Assembly (NCBI GenBank): GCA_035264765.1 | Contig: DATFPQ010000071.1 | Span: 1 to 19,605 of the forward strand | From: DATFPQ01 sp035264765 | GTDB lineage: Bacteria; Actinomycetota; Actinomycetes; Actinomycetales; Angustibacteraceae | Length of the DNA stretch: 19,605 nt | Reading direction: 5' to 3' | Shown here: in pieces, positions 1 to 8,215 of the stretch | Layout: each line of letters begins with the position of its first letter | Position numbering within the stretch: the stretch's first letter is position 1 | Position numbers and translations under genes: made by a program | The notes under the pieces: generated by a model | Seen by the model: only the letters and a program-made list of their open reading frames with translations | Databases searched by the model: none | What the model was told of the DNA's origin: nothing

Positions 1-1005
1 GGTGATCGAGATCGGGTCGAGCAGCACGGACGGGACGTCGCGCTTGCCGGTGTCGTCCCGGGAGGTGTCGGGGGCCTCGCCCGGCTTGCCCTGCGCGAGC
101 GCGAGGGCCAGCTTCACCAGGGCGTCCACCTCCTGGGCGGCCGGCTTGTAGACCGTCATGCACTGAGAGTCGTCGAGGATGTTCTGCAGGCCCTGAGCGG
201 TCGCGTCCTGCCCGGTCACCGGCACCTTCCCGGCCGCGTTGTTCTTGCGCAGGATCGAGATGGCGGCGTTACCGAGGCCGTCGTTCGCAGCCAGCACGCC
301 GTCGATCTTGCCGCCGGCCTGGGTGTACATCTGCTCGAAGATGGTGGCGGCCTGCTGGTTGTCCCACTTCGGGACAGCCTGCTCGGCGACCTTCTTGTAG
401 GTGGTCTTGGCGTCCAGGACCTTGTGCGCACCCTGCGCGAACAGCGTGGCGTTGTTGTCGGTGGGGGCGCCGTTGAGGTAGGCGATGTTCGCGCTCTTGT
501 CGCCCAAGCAGGTGGCCAGGCCCTGCCCCTGGAGCTCGCCGACCTTGGTGTTGTCGAACGACACGTAGTAGTCGGCGCTGCCACCGAGGGTCAGGCGGTC
601 GTAGTCGATCGTCTTGACGCCCTGAGCCTTGGCCTTGTTCTCGATCGCGGCGCCGGACTCGGAGTCCAGGTTGACGATGGCGAGGACCGTGACGCCCTGC
701 GTGAGCATCTGGTCGGCGATCGTCTGCATGCGCGAGGCGTCACCCTCGGCGTTCTGGATGGTGGCGTCGACCCCTGCCTCCTTGAACGCCTTCTCCAGCT
801 GCGGGCGGTCCGCGCTCTCCCACCGGGCCGACGACTTGGTGTCGGGAAGGATGACGCCGATCTTGCCCTTGCTCGTGGCGCTTCCCCCGGCGGTGCCTCC
901 ACCGCTGCTGCCGCCGCTCGTGCTGCTGTCTCCGCCGCAGGCCGACAGCGCGAGCGTGACGCCCACGACTCCAGCCAACGCCACGTGACGCTTGCGTCCC
1001 ACCAC
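1..1005 (-). CDS. xylF: XylF-like sugar ABC transporter substrate-binding lipoprotein, 3' end cut by window
   Basis: This is an extracytoplasmic receptor that would deliver a sugar, probably D-xylose or a related pentose, to an ABC importer. The frame is open for 335 codons to the window edge, so the C-terminus is missing. The start is GTG at 1005, with GGAGG (1012-1016 on the complement) 6 nt upstream; a second GTG follows at once. Residues 1-23 form a lipoprotein signal with lipobox LSAC (acylated Cys23), followed by a Ser/Gly-rich linker to about residue 45 and a type-1 periplasmic-binding fold. XylF-family signatures are IDYDRL, YVSFDNTKVGELQ, VLAANDGLGNAAI, VTGQDA and QCMTVYKPA. ATPase and permease genes would be expected beyond the left edge. 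The family call is firm; the exact sugar is inferred. Another sugar-binding protein of the same class is the main alternative. Confidence 0.88.
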   Translation of the reverse strand, partial: MVGRKRHVALAGVVGVTLALSACGGDSSTSGGSSGGGTAGGSATSKGKIGVILPDTKSSARWESADRPQLEKAFKEAGVDATIQNAEGDASRMQTIADQMLTQGVTVLAIVNLDSESGAAIENKAKAQGVKTIDYDRLTLGGSADYYVSFDNTKVGELQGQGLATCLGDKSANIAYLNGAPTDNNATLFAQGAHKVLDAKTTYKKVAEQAVPKWDNQQAATIFEQMYTQAGGKIDGVLAANDGLGNAAISILRKNNAAGKVPVTGQDATAQGLQNILDDSQCMTVYKPAAQEVDALVKLALALAQGKPGEAPDTSRDDTGKRDVPSVLLDPISIT

Positions 1006-1074
1006 GGACCGCCTCCTCGAGGCCTCGGGGGCGCCGAGACGTCGACAGACGGACTCAGGCACCCTCGCCTAATT

Positions 1075-1089
1075 GTTGTGAGCGACAAC
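1075..1089. promoter_or_regulatory. Operator-like palindrome, proximal copy (GTTGT-N5-ACAAC)
   Basis: GTTGTGAGCGACAAC has perfect 5-bp inverted arms around a 5-bp centre. It overlaps the candidate -10 hexamer of the XylF-like gene, where a bound repressor would block transcription. The form fits LacI- or ROK-type sugar regulators, but no regulator gene lies in the window. Confidence 0.6.
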
Positions 1090-1116
1090 GTATGGCGGTT
1101 GAACGACCGGCGTCCA
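1087..1116 (-). promoter_or_regulatory. Candidate promoter of the XylF-like gene
   Basis: On the minus strand TGGACG (1111-1116) and TACGTT (1087-1092) are separated by 18 bp and resemble sigma-70-type -35 and -10 hexamers. Transcription would start near 1080, giving a leader of roughly 75 nt. The two GTTGT-N5-ACAAC palindromes sit directly on the -10 and directly upstream of the -35. This is read by eye only. Confidence 0.45.
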
Positions 1117-1131
1117 GTTGTGGGCCACAAC
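1117..1131. promoter_or_regulatory. Operator-like palindrome, distal copy (GTTGT-N5-ACAAC)
   Basis: GTTGTGGGCCACAAC is a perfect 15-bp palindrome (7-bp arms, single central base). It has the same GTTGT/ACAAC half-sites as the copy at 1075-1089. The two centres, 1124 and 1082, are 42 bp apart, close to four helical turns. It abuts the candidate -35 element. Confidence 0.6.
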
Positions 1132-1246
1132 AAACCGGTCACGGTCTGGTGACGGCACCGAACGCAAGGTACGGACGAGGTCGACTCGGGCATTCCGCCG
1201 GGGTGCCGTCCCTCGCCGCGTGGGGGTCTGTCGGGTCACGGACGAA

Positions 1247-1282
1247 CGTCGTCGCAGGCGTCGTCGCAGGCGTCGTCGCAGC
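1247..1282. repeat. 12-bp tandem repeat, about three copies
   Basis: CGTCGTCGCAGG occurs at 1247-1258 and 1259-1270, and a third copy at 1271-1282 differs only in its last base. The unit is untranslated. The third copy doubles as the left arm of the hairpin at 1271-1321. Confidence 0.75.
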
Positions 1283-1321
1283 GAGGTGGCTGCGGATCAC
1301 GACCAGCACGCTGCGACGACG
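1271..1321 (-). terminator. Stem-loop downstream of the efflux permease gene, possible terminator
   Basis: CGTCGTCGCAGC (1271-1282) and GCTGCGACGACG (1310-1321) are perfect 12-bp inverted arms around a 27-nt loop. The hairpin lies about 60 nt after the permease stop on that gene's strand. No U-tract follows, which is common in high-GC actinobacteria but leaves termination unproven. Confidence 0.4.
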
Positions 1322-1378
1322 GATGCCACGTCGGGGCGTCGGCGAGCAGGAGGTCGGCCCCGGCCCCGGCCGCCGGGA

Positions 1379-3160
1379 TCACTCGAACGGCGTCAGCGTC
1401 CCGGGCGTGTTGCTGGACGTCGGCACCGACGTCGGCACAGTGGGGGGCACCGTCGCCCGCTGTGCGGTCGTGGACGGCAGGGACGTGGACGCTGAGGTCC
1501 GCACGGACGTGGACACCCACGTCGGCGTGGACCCAGCCGGACCGGCGTCCTGGACGGCGTCCTGAGCCACGGCACTGGCCGACACGGCCGCCGCCGTCGC
1601 CTCGTACTTGCCCCGACGTAGCGGCTGCTCCTTGAGGAACAGGATGACCAGGAAGCCGAGGACGGCGAACGGCGCAGCGGCGAGGAACGTCGTCTGCAGG
1701 GCGTCCGCGAAGCCGGTCACCACGGCCGTGTGGATTGGCTCGCGCATGGCGCCGATCTGCTCCGGGCTGCCGAGCTGCGGCGTACCGCCGGCGAGCTTGT
1801 CGACGGGCACGCCCGCCTCGGCCAGCCGGCTGGGGATGGTGTCGAGCAGGCGGTGCGTGAGCAGCGCACCGAAGATCGCGACACCGACCGCACCGCCCAG
1901 TGAGCGGAAGAACGTTGCCCCCGAGGTGGCGACCCCGAGGTCCTCCTGGCTCACCGCGTTCTGCGTGGCGAGCACGAGGACCTGCATGACCAGGCCGATG
2001 CCGGCGCCGGTGATGAGCATGTAGGCACCGGCGACCACGAGGGAGGTGTCGACGTCCAGGCGGGACATGAGAACCAGCCCCACAGCAGCCACGACCAGGC
2101 CGACGACCGGGTAGATCTTGTAGCGGCCGGTACGGGTGATCAGCTGGCCGGAGATGATCGACGTGCCCAGCAGCCCCACCATGAGCGGGACGGTGAGCAG
2201 TCCCGAGGCGGTCGGGGACTCACCCTTGACGATCTGCAGGTACTGCGGCAGGAAGATGATCGCGCCGAACATCGCCACACCGACGACGAATCCGGCCAGG
2301 CTGGTGATGACGAAGGTGTGGTTGCGGAACAGGTGCGGCGGCATGATCGGCTCCTCGGCGCGACGCTCCTGCCACACCGCCAGGGCGAGCAGGACGACGG
2401 CAGCGGCGCCGAGGCCGTAGGTCCAGGCCGAGTTCCACTCGAACTCCTTGCCGCCCAGCGAGAGCACGAGCAGCAGCGCGCTCACCGAGGCGACGATGAA
2501 GAACGCGCCCAGCCAGTCGATCGCGTGCCGGCCGCGGGGGAACGGGAGCTTGAGGACGCGCTCGGTCACGGCTAGCGCGGCCAGCCCGACCGGGATGCCG
2601 GCCCAGAAGGTCCAGCGCCAGGACAGGTGCTCGACGAGGAACCCGCCCAGCAGCGGACCGGCCACGGTGGCGAGGCCGAACACCGAGCCGATATAGCCCT
2701 GGTAGCGGCCGCGCTCACGGGGGCTGACGACGTCGCCCATGATCGCCTGCGAGAGCGCCATCAGGCCACCGACACCGAGCCCCTGCACGGCGCGGAACCC
2801 GATCAGCTGAGCCATGTTCTGGCTGAAGCCACTAGCCAGCGAGCCGGCCAGGAAGATGCCGATCGCCGACTGGAACATGATCTTGCGGCCGTAGAGGTCG
2901 GAGAGCTTTCCCCAGATCGGGGTCGACGCGGTGGAAGCCAGCAGGGTGGCCGAGACCACCCACGACAGCTGTTCCTGGCCGCCCAGCTCCCCGACGATCG
3001 TGGGCAGCGCCGTGGCCACGATGGTCTGGGACAGGGCGGCGACGAGCATGCCGAGCATCAGCCCGGTCAGCACGGTGAGGATCTGCCGGTGCGACAGCAC
3101 CGGCATCGCCGCCGATCCGTGCTCCTGTTGGTGCAGATCCATGCGCTCGGTCGAGCTCAT
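1379..3160 (-). CDS. DHA2-family (EmrB/QacA type) MFS multidrug efflux permease
   Basis: This is a 593-residue proton-driven exporter of the 14-helix DHA2 group in the cytoplasmic membrane. It shows the D1 motif SQTIVATALPTI (44-55), motif A GKLSDLYGRK (84-93), motif B RAVQGLGVGG (123-132) and motif C GPLLGG (168-173), then further hydrophobic segments to about residue 515. The ATG start at 3160 has AGGAAGGA (3169-3176) 8 nt upstream. The last 50 or so residues are an unusual Ser/Thr/Pro/Val-rich tail ending in PFE, longer than most relatives and probably disordered. It lies 96 bp downstream of a marR-type gene on the same strand, so the two are probably co-transcribed and de-repressed by substrate. 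The substrate cannot be read from sequence. Confidence 0.93.
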   Translation of the reverse strand: MSSTERMDLHQQEHGSAAMPVLSHRQILTVLTGLMLGMLVAALSQTIVATALPTIVGELGGQEQLSWVVSATLLASTASTPIWGKLSDLYGRKIMFQSAIGIFLAGSLASGFSQNMAQLIGFRAVQGLGVGGLMALSQAIMGDVVSPRERGRYQGYIGSVFGLATVAGPLLGGFLVEHLSWRWTFWAGIPVGLAALAVTERVLKLPFPRGRHAIDWLGAFFIVASVSALLLVLSLGGKEFEWNSAWTYGLGAAAVVLLALAVWQERRAEEPIMPPHLFRNHTFVITSLAGFVVGVAMFGAIIFLPQYLQIVKGESPTASGLLTVPLMVGLLGTSIISGQLITRTGRYKIYPVVGLVVAAVGLVLMSRLDVDTSLVVAGAYMLITGAGIGLVMQVLVLATQNAVSQEDLGVATSGATFFRSLGGAVGVAIFGALLTHRLLDTIPSRLAEAGVPVDKLAGGTPQLGSPEQIGAMREPIHTAVVTGFADALQTTFLAAAPFAVLGFLVILFLKEQPLRRGKYEATAAAVSASAVAQDAVQDAGPAGSTPTWVSTSVRTSASTSLPSTTAQRATVPPTVPTSVPTSSNTPGTLTPFE

Positions 3161-3256
3161 CGAGCGTGTCCTTCCTGAAGTGCCGTGAACGGAATGCGAG
3201 CCGACGTCCGCCGGTCGAGGTTTTCGGTGGCTGGTACTGCGCGGTCGCCGGGTCGC

Positions 3257-3754
3257 TCAGACGGCCCGGGGCCGGTGCAGCCCGTCCGGGGTTTCGAGCC
3301 GACGGTCCAGGCCTGCGTTGAGCTGCTCGAGCAGCGCCGCGAAGCGGGCCTGGTCGTCCTCGGACCAGTTGGAGAGCAGGTCGTGCAACAGCTGTCGCCG
3401 CGCAGAGCGGGTGCGAGCCAGGGCCTGCTCCCCTTCGGGTGACAACCCGAGGCGGCACGCCCGGCGGTCACCGGGATCCACCTCACGGACGAGCAGCCCC
3501 TGGCGCTCCAGGGCGGAGACCTGGCGGCTCACCGTCGAGGCGTCCAGATGGAAGCGGGCCGCCACGGCGCCGAGCCGGGACGGGCCCTTCTCCTCGAGCA
3601 TGCCGAGGATCGAGTACGCCGCTCGCTCGAGCGGCTGCGCCTGGTGGTCGAGGTCCGAGCCCTCCAGGTGCTCGCCCACCTTCAGCGACTGCCGCACGAG
3701 CTGCGTGAGCTCGCGCTCGATGCGCTCCATCGGCTCAACGGCGGGCTTATGCAT
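3257..3754 (-). CDS. MarR-family transcriptional regulator
   Basis: This 165-residue winged-helix protein probably represses itself and the downstream efflux permease gene and releases DNA on binding a small phenolic or drug-like ligand. The DNA-binding helices span about 61-84 (LGAVAARFHLDASTVSRQVS), followed by the wing turn DPGDRR at 93-98; the flanking helices would form the dimer interface. I chose the ATG at 3754 because a -10 hexamer TATAGT ends 6 nt before it and no Shine-Dalgarno is present, which suggests a leaderless mRNA. The open frame continues upstream to 4072 but runs back through the promoter and hairpins and has no family features there. An internal ATG at 3730 is possible but less likely. 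Confidence 0.9.
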   Translation of the reverse strand: MHKPAVEPMERIERELTQLVRQSLKVGEHLEGSDLDHQAQPLERAAYSILGMLEEKGPSRLGAVAARFHLDASTVSRQVSALERQGLLVREVDPGDRRACRLGLSPEGEQALARTRSARRQLLHDLLSNWSEDDQARFAALLEQLNAGLDRRLETPDGLHRPRAV

Positions 3755-3760
3755 AGAGCC

Positions 3761-3774
3761 ACTATACATATAGT
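3761..3774. promoter_or_regulatory. Probable MarR operator overlapping the -10 element
   Basis: ACTATACATATAGT has perfect inverted arms ACTAT/ATAGT around ACAT and covers the -10 hexamer. It is strikingly AT-rich for this genome. Its place immediately before a marR-type gene is that of an autorepressor site. Confidence 0.6.
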
Positions 3775-3789
3775 TGGTGCGGCCAACAA
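3761..3789 (-). promoter_or_regulatory. Leaderless promoter of the marR-type gene
   Basis: On the minus strand TTGTTG (3784-3789), a 17-bp spacer and TATAGT (3761-3766) form a good sigma-70-type promoter. The -10 ends 6 nt before the ATG, so transcription should start at or next to the start codon. Confidence 0.65.
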
Positions 3790-3837
3790 ATCGCTGGAGC
3801 CTTCGTCCGGCGTGCGCTGAGCAGCTCGGCTGGAGCA

Positions 3838-3905
3838 CTTTGCGCGCGGTATGCCGGTGATTCGGCCTCCTGGACGGCGCTGCGACCGGCATACGGCGCG
3901 CAAAG
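3838..3905. repeat. Large intergenic inverted repeat, 21-bp arms
   Basis: The arms 3838-3858 and 3885-3905 match at 20 of 21 positions (one G/C mismatch) around a 26-nt loop. Each outer end begins with CTTTGCGCG or its complement. It lies between the acn 3' hairpin and the marR promoter. It could be a second terminator, a REP-like interspersed palindrome or a regulator site. There is no open frame or transposase associated with it. Confidence 0.8.
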
Positions 3906-3914
3906 AAGAGGCCG

Positions 3915-3970
3915 GACGACGACGGCCGCCGACCCCCGAAGGGCCCCAGACGACGACGGCCGCCGACCCC
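3915..3970. repeat. 22-bp direct repeat forming a duplicated hairpin arm
   Basis: The 22-base block at 3915-3936 recurs exactly at 3949-3970, a period of 34 bp. Each copy contains the CGGCCGCCG arm that can pair with the right arm at 3980-3989, so the second copy looks like a partial duplication of the acn terminator stem. Confidence 0.75.
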
Positions 3971-3989
3971 AGAAGGGGCCGGCGGCCGT
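3956..3989 (-). terminator. Rho-independent-like terminator hairpin of acn
   Basis: ACGGCCGCCG (3956-3965) pairs with CGGCGGCCGT (3980-3989). The inner CCCC/GGGG also pair across a single A-C mismatch, and the loop is about 4 nt. It lies 18 nt past the acn stop. It lacks a T-tract, as many actinobacterial terminators do. Confidence 0.65.
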
Positions 3990-4007
3990 GACGGTCGAGC
4001 GGAAGGG

Positions 4008-6815
<2,808 letters not shown>

Positions 6816-6866
6816 CAGCAGTTCCTTCCCTCGTCCGGCGGCGCCCGTCGCGCCCCCGCCCAAACA

Positions 6867-6884
6867 TATCTTGACGTCGAGATA
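6867..6884. promoter_or_regulatory. Operator-like palindrome upstream of acn
   Basis: TATCTTGACGTCGAGATA is an 18-bp palindrome with one mismatched pair. It lies about 50 bp upstream of the acn GTG and just upstream of a possible -10 TATGTT (6863-6868 on the complement), where a repressor could act. I cannot name the regulator; it does not resemble the corynebacterial AcnR site as I remember it. Confidence 0.55.
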
Positions 6885-6919
6885 AACGCTAGGGACGCCG
6901 GTGACGGCGCGCCCTGGGG

Positions 6920-8215
6920 TCAGCCTGTCGGCTCCAGCAGCGCCACGCACTCCACGTGCGCGGTCATCGGGAAGCAGTCGAAGGCCCGCAGCCGCGACAG
7001 CCCGAACCCCAGGCCGGCGAAGGTCGCGACGTCACGCGCCAGGGCCGCCGGGTCACACGCCACGTAGGCCACTGCCCGCGGGCGCAGCGCCGCCACCTGC
7101 TCGACCACGACCCGCCCGGCGCCGGTGCGGGGCGGGTCGAGGACGACCAGGTCCGCGGTGAGCCCCTGGTCGAGCGCGTTGGCGAGTACCTCGTCCACAC
7201 GGCCGGCGGTGATGCCGACGTGCGGCATCTCGTGCAGGTTCCGGCGCGCGTCCCGGACCGCCTGCGCCGACCCCTCGACGGCCAGCACCGCGCCGTCCGG
7301 GCCGACCCGCTCCCCCAGCGCCGCCGCGAACAGCCCGACGCCGGCGTACAGGTCGAGCACCTGCTCCCCCGGCCGGGGGTCGAGACCCTCGAGCACCGCG
7401 CCGACGAGCGCGGCCGGGGCTCCCGGGTGCACCTGCCAGAACCCGGACCCGGTGACCCGCAGGCCGGCCTGCCAGTCCCCCACCTGGACCTGCTCGCGCA
7501 CCCAGCTGCGCCCACGCACGCGCTGCAGCCCGTCGGCAGCCGCCACGGCCACCGACGCCCCCTCGACGGCGGGCAGCCGTGGCCGACGCCGGCCCAGCGG
7601 CTCCACCACGACGAGCGGGCCGTCCCCACCCGCCGCGGCGATGACCTCCACCGACCGCGTGCCGGGCCAGGACGGCGCCGCCAGCTCCACCTCGCGCACC
7701 CGCGGGTGCGCGATCGGGCAGGTGACGATGGGGATGACATCGTGCGAGCGGTGCTTGCGCAGCCCGAGGTGGCCGTCGGACGCGACGGCGTGCTGCACCC
7801 GTGTTCGCCAGCCCAGGCCGTCCTGGTCCCCGGCCACCCGCTCGACCACGACGTCGACGTCGAGGTGCGCAAGCCGGCGCAGCTGCTCGCGGACGACGTC
7901 CGCCTTGAGCCCCCGCTGTGCCTCGGTGCTGACGTGCTGCCAGTCGCAGCCGCCGCAGCCGCCCGGCCCCGAGACCGGGCAGCGCCGCTCGACGCGGTCC
8001 GGCGACGGCGCCAGCACCTCGACGGCGTCCCCCCGCAGGAAGCGGTCACCGACCTCCCCCTCGGTGATCCGGACGCGCACCCGCTCCCCCGGCAGCGTGT
8101 GCCGGACGAACACGACCTGGCCCTGGTGCCGCGCCACGCAGTGACCGCCGTGAGCCACCGGGCCGACGTCCACCTCGACGACGTGCCCGACCAGTGACCG
8201 CTCCGCAGTGGTCAG
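6920..8215 (-). CDS. TRAM-domain class I SAM-dependent RNA methyltransferase (TrmA/RlmD family)
   Basis: This 431-residue enzyme should add a methyl group to C5 of a uridine in rRNA or tRNA. In order it has a TRAM domain (about 7-66), cluster cysteines Cys79, Cys87, Cys90 and Cys166 for a [4Fe-4S] centre, the SAM-binding loop LDLYAGVGLF (287-296), LDPPRTGAG (359-367), the catalytic Cys387 in YVACDPA, and Glu422 in HVECVALL as likely general base. No ATG or GTG fits the family N-terminus. A CTG at 8213-8215 does: it overlaps the upstream stop as CTGA and has GGAGGG about 8 nt before it. The frame continues upstream inside the permease gene but without family sequence. The target base is unknown. 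Confidence 0.9.
   Translation of the reverse strand: MTTAERSLVGHVVEVDVGPVAHGGHCVARHQGQVVFVRHTLPGERVRVRITEGEVGDRFLRGDAVEVLAPSPDRVERRCPVSGPGGCGGCDWQHVSTEAQRGLKADVVREQLRRLAHLDVDVVVERVAGDQDGLGWRTRVQHAVASDGHLGLRKHRSHDVIPIVTCPIAHPRVREVELAAPSWPGTRSVEVIAAAGGDGPLVVVEPLGRRRPRLPAVEGASVAVAAADGLQRVRGRSWVREQVQVGDWQAGLRVTGSGFWQVHPGAPAALVGAVLEGLDPRPGEQVLDLYAGVGLFAAALGERVGPDGAVLAVEGSAQAVRDARRNLHEMPHVGITAGRVDEVLANALDQGLTADLVVLDPPRTGAGRVVVEQVAALRPRAVAYVACDPAALARDVATFAGLGFGLSRLRAFDCFPMTAHVECVALLEPTG

Larger units (their letters stand above)
1006..1378. other. Intergenic region between the XylF-like gene and the efflux permease gene
   Basis: These 373 bases hold no gene I can support. The left part (1006-1131) carries the ribosome-binding site, candidate promoter and paired palindromes of the XylF-like gene. 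The right part (1247-1321) holds a 12-bp tandem repeat and a hairpin, probably at the 3' end of the permease transcript. Between them (about 1140-1246) I see nothing recognisable. Confidence 0.6.

Noticed and set aside
6816..6950. Upstream ATG extension of aconitase
   Set aside because: The extra 45 residues run through the ribosome-binding site and palindrome and do not resemble aconitase; the GTG at 6815 has an excellent ribosome-binding site and a family-like N-terminus.
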